A DNA stretch of 64,000 nucleotides from CAYSAQ01 sp964429235 (lineage in GTDB: Bacteria; Margulisbacteria; Riflemargulisbacteria; GWF2-35-9; DYQY01). The DNA lies in the NCBI GenBank assembly GCA_964429235.1, contig CAYSAQ010000002.1, positions 186,001 through 250,000 of the forward strand. Direction: 5' to 3'. Below the pieces are notes generated by a model that did not search any database, had not been told where the DNA came from, and worked only from the letters and a program-made list of their open reading frames with translations. Below are positions 24,275 to 33,020 of the stretch, in pieces. A program made the translations under genes and the position numbers. How positions within the stretch are numbered: position 1 is the stretch's first letter; each line of letters opens with the position of its first letter.

Positions 24275-25138
24275 TTAAAACTTTCCCCATTTAGGAAGCT
24301 CAGTTTTGAATTCCATCATTTCACCAGAAATAGGATGCTCGAACTTAAGTGAATAAGAATGTAACAACTGAGATTTTCCTCTAGTAGCTCTTCCATAAAG
24401 AGAATCGCCAACAACAGGATGGCTGAAATGTGCAAAATGAACTCTGATTTGATGTGTTCTTCCTGTATGCAGGGTAACTTCTGCTAAAGTTTTTTCATTA
24501 GCTTCTTTAAGTACATGATATTCTGTTATAGAGTCTTTGCCACGCAATTTATCAACACACATTTTTTTGTAGTTGCTTTTCATTCTAGCAATTGGCTCAT
24601 TAATGGTGTCATGTTCTTTTTGCAAATAGCCATGTAGTAATGCTAAGTATTTTTTTTCAACTTTTCTTTCTTCAAAAAGTTTAGCAAGCTTCTCATGAGC
24701 TTGGTTGTGTTTTGCTATAACCATTAACCCAGAAGTGTCTTTGTCTAATCTGTGAACGATGCCAGGTCTATCTAGTCCACCAATATCAGATAACGCTTTT
24801 CCATAATGCAGAAGTGCGTTTACTACTGTGTTGTCAGGATTGCCTGCACCTGGATGTACGGTAAGGCCAGATTGTTTATTAATAACAATTATATGTTCGT
24901 CTTCAAATACTATATTTAAGGGGATATCTGTAGCAGGATAGTCTATGGGCTGTTCCTGTAGATCCAGATTGATAACATCACCTTCTTTTAGCAAGAAGCT
25001 AGGCTTCACTTTTTTATCATTTACTCTGATTTGATCATTCTTATAGCAAGTCTTAATGAAAGATCTGCTTCTTCCAGTATGTTCACTTAGCCAAATGTCT
25101 AATCTTATAGTTTCTTCGTTGTCGTAATTAATGATCAT
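24275..25138 (-). CDS. rluD: RluD-family 23S rRNA pseudouridine synthase
   Basis: 287 residues from the ATG at 25138; an in-frame TTG three codons upstream is also possible. An N-terminal S4 RNA-binding domain (RLDIWLSEHTGRSRSFIK through KEGDVINL, about 10-75) is followed by the synthase domain with the catalytic Asp in GIVHRLDKDTSGLMVIAK and a later TGRTHQIRVHFAH. It isomerises uridines in large-subunit rRNA. The start lies within the lspA end (11-base overlap), the frequent lspA-rluD pairing. Assignment between RluD and RluC/A subtypes is by domain form. Confidence 0.92.
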   Translation of the reverse strand: MIINYDNEETIRLDIWLSEHTGRSRSFIKTCYKNDQIRVNDKKVKPSFLLKEGDVINLDLQEQPIDYPATDIPLNIVFEDEHIIVINKQSGLTVHPGAGNPDNTVVNALLHYGKALSDIGGLDRPGIVHRLDKDTSGLMVIAKHNQAHEKLAKLFEERKVEKKYLALLHGYLQKEHDTINEPIARMKSNYKKMCVDKLRGKDSITEYHVLKEANEKTLAEVTLHTGRTHQIRVHFAHFSHPVVGDSLYGRATRGKSQLLHSYSLKFEHPISGEMMEFKTELPKWGKF

Positions 25139-25529
25139 TTTTCGCAAATACTCCAGTTATGTATAGTAGGACTCCAATATTTATAAAAACATCAGCTAGA
25201 TTGAAATAAGGAATCAATGGTAGCTTAATGAAGTCTACTACGTGACCCAAAAATATTCTATCAATAAGATTTCCAAGACCACCAGCAAAAATGAACTCTA
25301 ATGAAAGGCTGTGCCATTTATTTGGGTTAAAGAAATGTTTTCTAAAAAGGACAATGGTCGTTAAGAGTGCCAGTGTGATAATGATTACCATAAAAGGGAA
25401 TTTGCCAAAAACTCCAAAGGCAACGCCCGTGTTATGAACTATTGTTATATCTGAAGAGGTAGAAAGAAAAACGGCCAATCTTTTTGATAATTGATCGACC
25501 GCTATAAGTATTAAAAATAAAGGAAGCAA
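25128..25529 (-). CDS. lspA: lipoprotein signal peptidase
   Basis: 133 residues, slightly short for LspA (about 155), with four membrane helices. The aspartic-protease pair is present: Asp in GNLIDRIFLG and Asp in FNLADVFINIG. The conserved AVDQLSK and NTGVAFG are near the start. It cleaves signal peptides of diacylated prolipoproteins in the inner membrane. The start is TTG, one base after the pgk stop, and no other start fits before the conserved DQ motif. Translation probably depends on coupling to pgk. Confidence 0.92.
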   Translation of the reverse strand: MLPLFLILIAVDQLSKRLAVFLSTSSDITIVHNTGVAFGVFGKFPFMVIIITLALLTTIVLFRKHFFNPNKWHSLSLEFIFAGGLGNLIDRIFLGHVVDFIKLPLIPYFNLADVFINIGVLLYITGVFAKNDH

Positions 25530-25530
25530 T

Positions 25531-26715
25531 TTATTTATCTAATAAAGCTGCAATACCTGGAAGAATTTTTCCTTCAAGTAGCTCTAGAGATGCTCCGCCA
25601 CCAGTTGAGATGTGATCTATTTGATCTACTAGTCCAACTTTCTTGATTGCCGCTGCACTATCTCCACCACCAATGATGCTGATTGTAGATGAATCAGCTA
25701 ACGCTTTAGCAATACCAAAAGTTCCTTTAGAGAAGTTAGGCATTTCAAAAGCCCCAACAGGTCCGTTCCAGATTACTGTACCAGCAGAAGCAATAATTTC
25801 ACTAAACATTGCTAATGTTTTAGGTCCAATATCTAAACCTTCCCATTTTGGCTCGATTCCTGATGGTTCTACAATTTTAATATTACAATCGTTACTAAAA
25901 TCATCACCAACAGTGATATCAACAGGCAATAGTAATTTTACGCCTTTAGCCTTAGCTAGTTCAACAACTTCTTTTGCAGTATCAAGGTAGTCTGTTTCTA
26001 GAATAGATAGTCCAACTTCGTGCCCTTGTTGTTTGAAGAATGTATAAGCCATTCCTCCACCAATTAGGATTGTATCTACTTTATCTAACATGCTTTTAAG
26101 TACTGCAATTTTCGAAGATACTTTAGCTCCTCCGATAATTGCTACAAGAGGTCTTTTTGGTGAGCCAAGTGCTTGTCCAAAATAGTTAAGTTCCTTTTCG
26201 ATTAGGAATCCAGCATAAGCGGGCAGATATTTAGTAACGCCTTCTGTAGAAGCATGTGCTCTATGAGCAGTACCAAAAGCATCAAGAACATAAATATCAG
26301 CAAGTGTTGCTAATTGTTTTGAAAAGTCTGGGTCATTTTTTGTTTCTTCTTTGTAGAAACGAACATTTTCTAGTAGTAACACATCGCCATCAGCAAGGTC
26401 TGAAACCATTTTTTCTACTTTAGCGCCAATACAGTCCGGAGCTAATGCAACATTTTGTCCAAGTAATGAGCTAAGGCTCTTAGCAACTGGAGCTAATGAA
26501 AATTCTGGTTTTCTTTCTCCTTTTGGTCGGCCAAGGTGGCTAGCTAGAACTACTTTCGCGTTAGCTTTTTTTAAGTATTCAATAGTTGGTAATGCTCCAA
26601 CGATTCTTGAATCGTCAGTGATTTTTCCGTCCTCTAGAGGAACGTTAAAGTCACATCTCACAAGCACTGTTTTGCCTGCTAAATCTTTTATGTCTTTTAT
26701 TGTTTGTTTTTGCAT
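25531..26715 (-). CDS. pgk: phosphoglycerate kinase
   Basis: 394 residues, full length. Family signatures: RCDFNVPLEDGKITDDSRI, LASHLGRPKG, the hinge and ATP-binding IWNGPVGAFE, and the final IGGGDSAAAI. It makes ATP in lower glycolysis. AGGAGGC lies six bases before the ATG, and a promoter with TATAAT is 33 bases upstream. It heads a transcript pgk-lspA-rluD-rhodanese. gapA lies nearby on the same strand but is a separate unit. Confidence 0.97.
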   Translation of the reverse strand: MQKQTIKDIKDLAGKTVLVRCDFNVPLEDGKITDDSRIVGALPTIEYLKKANAKVVLASHLGRPKGERKPEFSLAPVAKSLSSLLGQNVALAPDCIGAKVEKMVSDLADGDVLLLENVRFYKEETKNDPDFSKQLATLADIYVLDAFGTAHRAHASTEGVTKYLPAYAGFLIEKELNYFGQALGSPKRPLVAIIGGAKVSSKIAVLKSMLDKVDTILIGGGMAYTFFKQQGHEVGLSILETDYLDTAKEVVELAKAKGVKLLLPVDITVGDDFSNDCNIKIVEPSGIEPKWEGLDIGPKTLAMFSEIIASAGTVIWNGPVGAFEMPNFSKGTFGIAKALADSSTISIIGGGDSAAAIKKVGLVDQIDHISTGGGASLELLEGKILPGIAALLDK

Positions 26716-26747
26716 CGAGAGCCTCCTATGTATAAGTGATTACAATC

Positions 26748-26776
26748 ATTATATGCCATATGGGTTTTTTGGGAAA
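26748..26776 (-). promoter_or_regulatory. pgk promoter
   Basis: On the minus strand the -10 is TATAAT (26748-26753) and a weak -35 TTTCCC lies 17 bases upstream (26771-26776). Transcription would start about 25 bases before the pgk ATG, leaving room for the AGGAGGC site at 26721-26727. Confidence 0.5.
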
Positions 26777-26863
26777 GAATTAGTCTGATGGTGTGTAAAT
26801 TAAGTGAGATTTTGTTAGAAAAAAATCGATATATTATAAAACAAATATTTTTTTTGGAGATTT

Positions 26864-27343
26864 ATGAGAATAAAAATAATTTCTAACAAATTAGTTATTA
26901 ATAGACCGGCACCAAGGATATTGCTTGTAGATGATGATCTTTTTCATAGAGAAATAATGAGCAGGACATTGCGATCATCAGGATATGATTTAATTTCTGC
27001 ATGTTGTGGTGCGGAGACAGCTCTTGGGATTTTAACATTGTTAGAGAATCCGCCAGAAGTGCTTGTTGCAGACTATGATATGGGAACAATGAATGGTAAT
27101 GAATTAATTGTTGCTGTTAAGGAGCAGCCAAGATTTGCGAAAATGAAAATCATTCTTGCTAGTGGAGATAAGGACGAAGTAGAACATGATCATGGACAAG
27201 ACAATTCTTTGAGAAAACCGTTTGCAGGATATTCACTATTAGATGTAATGTTTAGAACATATCCACATAAACTTCCAAAAGAATCAGAATTAAATTATCG
27301 ATTAGTAGAATTAGCAAAAGAATTCGCAGACGATCTAGAATAA
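26864..27343 (+). CDS. stand-alone response regulator receiver protein
   Basis: 159 residues, nearly all one REC domain (about 17-140). Acidic pocket: DDD in LLVDDDLFHRE; phosphoacceptor Asp in VADYDMGTMNG; switch Ser in LASGD; Lys in LRKPFAG. There is no output domain. The short tail (about 140-159) is acidic. A TTTGGAG site precedes the ATG. A second regulator follows 72 bases downstream, and no sensor kinase is in the window. It likely signals by protein contact, as CheY-like proteins do. Confidence 0.88.
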   Translation: MRIKIISNKLVINRPAPRILLVDDDLFHREIMSRTLRSSGYDLISACCGAETALGILTLLENPPEVLVADYDMGTMNGNELIVAVKEQPRFAKMKIILASGDKDEVEHDHGQDNSLRKPFAGYSLLDVMFRTYPHKLPKESELNYRLVELAKEFADDLE

Positions 27344-27415
27344 GTAATCGGGATTTAATTATAAATTTAACGATATAGTAAATAGAAGAAAATTTAGCAA
27401 AGGGTAGGGTAATAA

Positions 27416-28300
27416 ATGAAAAACAAGATAATAGCAGACCGAAAAAAGATTAGACTTCCAATAAGCTCAAAAGTTATGGTTGTTGATGATGAGAAAATGC
27501 TTGGAGAAATTGCAGCAAGAATATTAGAGAAGGTTGGGTATGAGGTTATTTACAAGGCATTATCAGCAGAAGATGCATTGGACTTCCTTGCGAAGCTAAG
27601 TGAGGATGAGTTGCCATCAGTAATTGTTACCGATTTTCATATGCCAGGTTTGACGGGTGGCGAAATGGCACATAAGATAAAGTCAGACTATAGAAATAGC
27701 GAGATACAAATGGTTCTTGTAAGCGGAGCTGCTACTAGCGAAGAAGTGAATAATTCAGGAATAGATGCGTTTCTTCAAAAGCCTTATAGCATGAATACAT
27801 TAGCGAGTGAAGTTTTTCATGTTAGCCCTTTTATGTTAAACGATAAAGTAAGGGAAAAATTCCCAGAGTTGAGCATGCACGAAGCAATGTTGACTAAGCA
27901 GATTAACTGTATGTTTAATAATGGAATAACTTCTTTAGAGGGAGAAGTTCAGCATGTTGTAAATAATAGCATTACCCCATTATCTTATATCGAAGTTTTT
28001 TCTGAAATAGGTAAAGAAGAATTGATTAAATTGGACAATATTTTATCGAATATTACGCAGAATTTGGGAATATTGACCCATAAGATCAGAACTGCTAGTG
28101 AAGAGGAACTAATCCCGGAACAAGCAGTTTTATTAAAGGAAGAGATGGATTGTTTTCTGCATGAGGTAAAGCTGATGAAGCGGTTTGTAAGAAATCATTT
28201 ACAAGAGGGTAACTTTCCAGTAGAAAATGCAAAAAAATATTTGATTGAGAAACAATTGAAGCTATTTAACATGGCAAGAGCAATTTCTAGATTTAAATAA
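27416..28300 (+). CDS. response regulator with uncharacterised helical C-terminal domain
   Basis: 294 residues. The REC domain (about 18-140) has the acidic pair in MVVDDEKML, phosphoacceptor Asp in VTDFHMPGLTGG, Ser in LVSGAAT and Lys in LQKPYSM. Residues about 145-294 are helical and rich in charged residues, with no DNA-binding, GGDEF, HD or kinase motif seen. This region may be a histidine-phosphotransfer-like or protein-interaction domain. It follows the stand-alone regulator on the same strand and ends at a strong terminator, so the pair is likely one transcript. Its partner kinase must be elsewhere. Confidence 0.85.
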   Translation: MKNKIIADRKKIRLPISSKVMVVDDEKMLGEIAARILEKVGYEVIYKALSAEDALDFLAKLSEDELPSVIVTDFHMPGLTGGEMAHKIKSDYRNSEIQMVLVSGAATSEEVNNSGIDAFLQKPYSMNTLASEVFHVSPFMLNDKVREKFPELSMHEAMLTKQINCMFNNGITSLEGEVQHVVNNSITPLSYIEVFSEIGKEELIKLDNILSNITQNLGILTHKIRTASEEELIPEQAVLLKEEMDCFLHEVKLMKRFVRNHLQEGNFPVENAKKYLIEKQLKLFNMARAISRFK

Positions 28301-28304
28301 AAAA

Positions 28305-28329
28305 GGCCAGTCGTGAGACTGGCCTTTTT
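28305..28329. terminator. bidirectional Rho-independent terminator between a response regulator and gapA
   Basis: A perfect 8-bp GC-rich stem (GGCCAGTC / GACTGGCC) with a four-base GTGA loop is followed by TTTTT (28325-28329) and preceded by a run of six A. It therefore ends transcripts from both the regulator gene (+) and gapA (-), which converge here. Confidence 0.93.
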
Positions 28330-28352
28330 GAACTACTAATGTAGAAAGTTGT

Positions 28353-29369
28353 TTATAGAGACATAGCTTTAATCGCTAGATCAACAACTCTGTTTGAGTA
28401 ACCCCATTCATTATCATACCAAGTGATGATTTTTGCAGTTTTACCATTAACCATTGTGCATCCTGCATCAAATACTGATGAATGGCTGTCATGGATAATA
28501 TCAGCCGAAACGATTGGATCTTCAGTGTACTTAAGTATACCTTTCATTGGTCCTTCAGCTGCTTTTTTAATAGCTGCATTGATACCTTCTACAGTTGCTT
28601 CTTTTTTAAGAGTAACAACTAAATCTACAACAGAACCTGTTGGAGTAGGAACTCTCATTGCCATACCGTTTAATTTTCCAGCTAATTCAGGAAGTACTTT
28701 TCCTACTGCTGCTGCTGCACCAGTTGTAGTTGGGATGATTGAAACAGCACAAGAACGAGCTCTTCTTAGGTCACTATGAGGACCGTCTAAGATGTTTTGA
28801 TCGTTAGTATATGCGTGAATTGTATTCATTAAACCATCTACAATACCAAACTCGTCATTTAGTACTTTAGCTACTGGAGCTAAACAGTTTGTAGTACAAG
28901 ATGCGTTAGAGATACAAAGATCATCAGCCTTAAGAGCTTCAGTGTTTACACCTAAAACGATAGTGTTATCAATAGCGTCTTTTGAAGGAACTGTTAAAAT
29001 AACTTTCTTTGCTGGGAATTTAGCATTCTTAAGGTGGTCACCGTAACCGCCTTTAGCGCTTTCTTTGTCTCTAAAAATACCAGTAGCTTCTACAACTACG
29101 TCTACTTCAGATCCCCAGTTAATTTCTGCTGGGTTTCTTGATGCGTCTACTTTGATTTTTTTACCATTAACGATAATGTTAGTGTCATCAAAATCAACTG
29201 TTCCGTTGAACTTTCCTTGTGTTGAGTCATATTTTAGAAGGTGTGCTAATACTTTTGTGCTTGTTAGGTCATTAATTGCAACAACTTCTGTGTTTGGATT
29301 TTCCATTGCGATTTTGAAAACGTTTCTTCCGATACGTCCGAAACCATTGATAGCTAATTTTACTGTCAT
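28353..29369 (-). CDS. gapA: glyceraldehyde-3-phosphate dehydrogenase
   Basis: 338 residues. NAD-binding start AINGFGRIGRNVF; catalytic Cys in SNASCTTNCLAP (about 153); substrate region ILDGPHSDLRRAR; end WYDNEWGYSNRVVDL. It catalyses the oxidative phosphorylation step of glycolysis. The codon after the Rossmann beta-2 strand reads AINDLTS, with the Asp that prefers NAD. AGGAGGCAAG precedes the ATG and a good promoter lies upstream. It is a single-gene unit closed by the bidirectional terminator. Confidence 0.97.
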   Translation of the reverse strand: MTVKLAINGFGRIGRNVFKIAMENPNTEVVAINDLTSTKVLAHLLKYDSTQGKFNGTVDFDDTNIIVNGKKIKVDASRNPAEINWGSEVDVVVEATGIFRDKESAKGGYGDHLKNAKFPAKKVILTVPSKDAIDNTIVLGVNTEALKADDLCISNASCTTNCLAPVAKVLNDEFGIVDGLMNTIHAYTNDQNILDGPHSDLRRARSCAVSIIPTTTGAAAAVGKVLPELAGKLNGMAMRVPTPTGSVVDLVVTLKKEATVEGINAAIKKAAEGPMKGILKYTEDPIVSADIIHDSHSSVFDAGCTMVNGKTAKIITWYDNEWGYSNRVVDLAIKAMSL

Positions 29370-29402
29370 TTCTTGCCTCCTGTTTGTTTTTTAATTCAAT
29401 GA

Positions 29403-29432
29403 AATATAGCACGCGAGGCTGGTTTAGGTCAA
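29403..29432 (-). promoter_or_regulatory. gapA promoter
   Basis: On the minus strand -35 TTGACC (29427-29432), an 18-base spacer, and -10 TATATT (29403-29408). Start of transcription would be about 27 bases before the gapA ATG, with the AGGAGGCAAG site (29374-29383) in the leader. Confidence 0.7.
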
Positions 29433-29443
29433 ATATTTTAAGT

Positions 29444-30352
29444 TTATTTCTTGGACCTAGATAACAGTAATCTGTAGATTAATGCTTCTGCAGAATCTTG
29501 ATCAGACATTAGTTCATCTTTAGACCGATTAACAAGAGATTGAGATAGTAATTCTTTTACTTTTCTGTATTTTGATGAATTTATTAGCATGCTTACATTT
29601 TGCTCAAAATACTCATCCATAAAGAATTTTTGTAGGACATCGCTAGTAAATTGTTTTGCTAGGACAACGACTTCTTTAGAGGGTGCCTTGGCCTTAAAAT
29701 AGCTAAAGCTATGAACAGTATCTATTTCTATAGATTCAGAAAGTCTCGAATGAATTTGGTTGATCTGTTCAATTGAGAAAATAATTTTTTTTGCGTAATT
29801 TTTAGAGGTAAGCGGCAATAATTGAGGGCCCATAAAAGCATTAATGTCTGAATCATGTTCTAAAATTTGCAAGATGATATCTTTTCTGCTGGTAATAAGC
29901 TTGTCTATTTTTGAAAACAAATCAGTTATTGCTTCAAATGACTTAGGGGTAAGGTTATATTTCAAAAGTCTTCCATAGACTTTACTTATATATGAATAAA
30001 GAAGCGTATTATTAATTAATTCATAAATGTTTCTTATTTCTGTTAGAAAAAGATCTTTGCTTTTGTTGATATACGTATAGTCATAACTTATTTGCAAAGT
30101 ATTTATAATATGTTCTGCTTCATCTAAAATTCTTGAAGATGCCCGTTCAAAACTTTCGTGAAATGTAATAAGTTTGGAAAGGTACTCTACTAATAGTTCT
30201 CTGTATTTTTCTTTATCAATAGTTTTTAATATTGTTTTGAGCAGATGCCCGTTTTCATTTAGTTCAAAATATTCCAGAACTTCAAATACCTTTTTGTTAT
30301 CTAACTTAAGTTGGTCAAGAATAGTATTAAGACTATAATTGTTTTCAGTCAT
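29444..30352 (-). CDS. uncharacterised all-helical cytoplasmic protein
   Basis: 302 residues with no signal peptide, membrane segment or Cys cluster. The predicted character is helical throughout, with many Leu/Ile heptad-like runs (for example ITDLFSKIDKLITSRKDIIL). It ends in a basic tail (LLSRSKK). I do not recognise a family. AAGGGG precedes the ATG. It reads away from rsmE and towards gapA with a 74-base gap that contains the gapA promoter. Possible roles such as scaffold or regulator are guesses. Confidence 0.6.
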   Translation of the reverse strand: MTENNYSLNTILDQLKLDNKKVFEVLEYFELNENGHLLKTILKTIDKEKYRELLVEYLSKLITFHESFERASSRILDEAEHIINTLQISYDYTYINKSKDLFLTEIRNIYELINNTLLYSYISKVYGRLLKYNLTPKSFEAITDLFSKIDKLITSRKDIILQILEHDSDINAFMGPQLLPLTSKNYAKKIIFSIEQINQIHSRLSESIEIDTVHSFSYFKAKAPSKEVVVLAKQFTSDVLQKFFMDEYFEQNVSMLINSSKYRKVKELLSQSLVNRSKDELMSDQDSAEALIYRLLLSRSKK

Positions 30353-30440
30353 AGCGACCCCTTTAGCACAAAATTGATGTTTCTATTTAAAGATATAGTA
30401 ACAGTATTTCTTGTGCCAATACAAGATGAATGTTTTGTCA

Positions 30441-30446
30441 TATAAT
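30441..30446 (+). promoter_or_regulatory. -10 box (TATAAT) seven bases before the rsmE ATG
   Basis: A consensus TATAAT ends seven bases before the ATG at 30454, with no ribosome binding site. This makes the upstream in-frame ATG at 30430 very unlikely and predicts a leaderless rsmE transcript. Confidence 0.55.
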
Positions 30447-30453
30447 TAATGAT

Positions 30454-31152
30454 ATGAATATTTTTGTTGAAAAACTAGAAGGCGAAGAGTTAGTTCTTCG
30501 TGGGGCAGATGTAAATCACCTAAATGTGAGAAGGCATAAGCCCGGATACTTTTTTAAACTTGTAGAAACAGAGGGAAATTTTTTTGCTGATGCTGAGCTA
30601 AGTAGTATCTCAAAAAAAGAAGCAGTTTTTTTAGTAAAAAAACTAGAAAACAAACCTCAAAGTTTAGCTAAAATTGCTTTATACCAAGCTGTTATAAAAA
30701 AACCCAAAATGGAATTAATAGTTCAAAAAGCAGTAGAGCTAGGTGTTGATAGAATAGTTCCAGTAATTACTGAAAGAGTTTCCGAAAAAGGCATTTTGAA
30801 TATGGAGAGAATGGCAATAATTGCGAGAGAAGCAGCAATGCAAAGCGAGAGGATGAGTATCCCTCAAATAGGCAAAGTCGTCAGCCTAAAAGAGGCTTTG
30901 GAGAAACAAGGCTTATTATGTCTCGCAGAAAGAAGTCGCGGTATTTCTATTAAAGATAAATTTTTAGATACAGAGTTAAACCCAGAAATATCTGTTTTAG
31001 TTGGACCTGAGGGAGGGTTTTCAATTAATGAATTTGAATTGATGAAGCAATCAGGGGTAACCTTGGTTTCATTTGGAGAAAGCATTATGAGAGCAGAGAC
31101 AGCAGCTATAGCAGCCTTGAGCGTAATAAGGTGTTTTTATCTCACTGAATGA
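30454..31152 (+). CDS. rsmE: 16S rRNA (uracil1498-N3)-methyltransferase
   Basis: 232 residues from the second in-frame ATG. The first (30430) lies upstream of a TATAAT box and adds residues foreign to the family. N-terminal PUA-like part (HLNVRRHKPG), then the SPOUT methyltransferase knot with KAVELGVDRIVPVITERVS, the SAM-binding VLVGPEGGFSINE and FGESIMRAETAAIAAL. It methylates U1498 of 16S rRNA. It is followed 24 bases later by the GlmU-like gene, which has its own promoter. Confidence 0.94.
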   Translation: MNIFVEKLEGEELVLRGADVNHLNVRRHKPGYFFKLVETEGNFFADAELSSISKKEAVFLVKKLENKPQSLAKIALYQAVIKKPKMELIVQKAVELGVDRIVPVITERVSEKGILNMERMAIIAREAAMQSERMSIPQIGKVVSLKEALEKQGLLCLAERSRGISIKDKFLDTELNPEISVLVGPEGGFSINEFELMKQSGVTLVSFGESIMRAETAAIAALSVIRCFYLTE

Positions 31153-31160
31153 TTGATTTA

Positions 31161-31169
31161 TGTTAGAAT
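31161..31169 (+). promoter_or_regulatory. extended -10 (TGTTAGAAT) seven bases before an ATG
   Basis: TGnTAGAAT is an extended -10 element ending at 31169; the ATG of the GlmU-like gene is at 31177. There is no ribosome binding site in between, so the predicted transcript is leaderless. Confidence 0.55.
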
Positions 31170-31176
31170 ATAGAAC

Positions 31177-32451
31177 ATGAAAAATATTGTAGTATTTGAA
31201 GATAATTCGCATTCGAATTTTTATCCTCTAGACCAGTTGAGAGCAAGTTTTGAGTTAAAGATGGGCATGTTTTCATTTTTGGAACGTATTTTTTTCCATT
31301 TATCAGAATCTCGTTACCATTTGCTGTATAGGGAAGAATTAAAATCCGTATTAAAGAATAGGTATCCTGATTTTTTTCATAATACGGCAAATGTAGGGTT
31401 AGACGTTTTATTTATTAATGGGCGAGTTGTTTTTGATAAAAAGTTGCAAAAACAGATAGAAAAATATGTTGAAGAAGAGTTTCTTATTGTAAACGGGTCA
31501 AAGGTTCTTTGTTTTCGTTTGAAAGGAAGCAAGATATCTGCGTTTATTGAGCAAGCAAAAAATAATGGCTTCAATGATGAGTTTATAGTTGAATATTTTA
31601 GATCCAATCAAGGTTCTGTTGTTAAGGATATCGAGACAAAAAGATTTGAAATGATTAGTGAGTTGATATCTGAAAATGGTGCTGTTATACGAGAGGACTT
31701 TAAGACAATTGATAAGGGCGGGCTAATCCTGTCGAAAATAGGAACGCATTCAGCTTTAACTAAAGAGCGACAAATCTATATAGGGAAAAATACAAGAATT
31801 TCACCCCTTGTTCATATAGATGCATCAAAAGGACCTGTATATATCGGAAGTGGAGTGGAAGTAAAGTCCAATGTTCTTATTGAAGGACCTGTTTTTATTG
31901 ATAATAACGCAAAAATATTTTCTGGATATATAAGAGAGAACACTTCTATTGGCGAGAGCTGTCGCGTAGGTGGCGAAGTAGAAGATAGTGTTTTTCTAGC
32001 AAATACGAATAAGTACCATGCGGGATTCGTCGGGCATTCATATGTAGGCGAATGGGTGAACTTTGGAGCAATGACAACCACTAGTGATTTGAAAAACAAT
32101 TATAAAGAAATAAATCTTTTAGTTCAGGGTAACGAGATAGCAACAAATACAATGTTTATTGGAAGTATTGTTGGCGACCATTCAAAATTTGGCATAGGAA
32201 CAATGCTTAATACTGGGACAGTTGTGGGGATAGGTTCTAATATTGTAGATTCGAATGGTTCAATTCCAAAAGAAGTATCACCTTTTTCATGGCTAGTTAA
32301 TGGAAAAACAGATACATATGTGTTTGATAAATTTTTGGAAACAGCACAAATTGTTTCAGCTAGAAGAGGCCAAGAGTTATCAGCAAATGAAGAAAGTTTG
32401 CTAAAACATGTATACAGTAAAGTAAGGTTATCCAGAATAAAAAGAAGCTAG
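31177..32451 (+). CDS. GlmU-like bifunctional sugar nucleotidyltransferase/acetyltransferase, alternative type
   Basis: 424 residues. The N-terminal half (about 1-190) resembles the reduced nucleotidyltransferase domain of the alternative GlmU family known from Bacteroidetes (opening NIVVFEDNSHSNFYPLDQLR). The C-terminal half (about 200-370) is a left-handed beta-helix of hexapeptide repeats (IYIGSGVEVKSNVLIEGPVF, VGHSYVGEWVNFGAMTTTSD, VGDHSKFGIGTMLNTGTVVG) as in GlmU acetyltransferases. It likely makes UDP-GlcNAc for cell wall or LPS. It converges with the TPR gene, overlapping its end by four bases. Confidence 0.78.
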   Translation: MKNIVVFEDNSHSNFYPLDQLRASFELKMGMFSFLERIFFHLSESRYHLLYREELKSVLKNRYPDFFHNTANVGLDVLFINGRVVFDKKLQKQIEKYVEEEFLIVNGSKVLCFRLKGSKISAFIEQAKNNGFNDEFIVEYFRSNQGSVVKDIETKRFEMISELISENGAVIREDFKTIDKGGLILSKIGTHSALTKERQIYIGKNTRISPLVHIDASKGPVYIGSGVEVKSNVLIEGPVFIDNNAKIFSGYIRENTSIGESCRVGGEVEDSVFLANTNKYHAGFVGHSYVGEWVNFGAMTTTSDLKNNYKEINLLVQGNEIATNTMFIGSIVGDHSKFGIGTMLNTGTVVGIGSNIVDSNGSIPKEVSPFSWLVNGKTDTYVFDKFLETAQIVSARRGQELSANEESLLKHVYSKVRLSRIKRS

Positions 32452-33008
32452 ATGCTGCTGTTTTTGTAGAGTCTGCTTAAATATTTTTCTAAATCTTTTC
32501 GTTGTTTGTCATTAGGAGTAAGTTGCAGGGCTATTTCCCAATCTTTTTTTGCTTGTTTGTGTTTTTGAATCATATAATAACCAGAACCACGTCTAATCCA
32601 AGCAAGAGTATTTTTTGGGTCAACCTTAAGCACGCTATTGCATTCTTTAATTGTTAGATAGTATTTTGTTTCATAAAAATAGACTAATGCCATGTTAAGT
32701 TTTCTTGAAACAAAGTCAAGCTCTCCCATGCTAAGGTTATCTTCTTCTGTTCTATCTTCGGTTGCTTTTTCTTCTACCGCCATTTGTTCTAATAATTGGT
32801 TAGCCTTTTTTCTAGCAACATCTTCTCTTTTTTGGATGATGTATTCCATTTCATCGGCGGCTTTAGGGTCGTCTTCTATAAAGCTTTTTAAAGCATCAAT
32901 CATTAGCTGTTGTTCTTCAAGTTCTTGAAGATTTGGGTTTTCAGCAAAAACAACGCATGTGCTTAATCCCATGATTAGTAATAGTAAAAATAATAAATGC
33001 CTTTTCAT
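32448..33008 (-). CDS. exported TPR-repeat protein
   Basis: 186 residues. A signal peptide (MKRHLLFLLLLIMGLSTCVVFA) is followed by an acidic helical linker and a C-terminal pair of tetratricopeptide-like helices (about 105-175: LNMALVYFYETKYYLTIKEC, then NTLAWIRRGSGYYMIQKHKQ). It is probably a periplasmic adaptor. It lies 12 bases downstream of the PorV-like gene, whose own C-terminus is also TPR-like, suggesting they act together. The Cys in the signal region is not in a proper lipobox. Confidence 0.75.
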   Translation of the reverse strand: MKRHLLFLLLLIMGLSTCVVFAENPNLQELEEQQLMIDALKSFIEDDPKAADEMEYIIQKREDVARKKANQLLEQMAVEEKATEDRTEEDNLSMGELDFVSRKLNMALVYFYETKYYLTIKECNSVLKVDPKNTLAWIRRGSGYYMIQKHKQAKKDWEIALQLTPNDKQRKDLEKYLSRLYKNSSI

Positions 33009-33020
33009 AATTCCCTCTTC

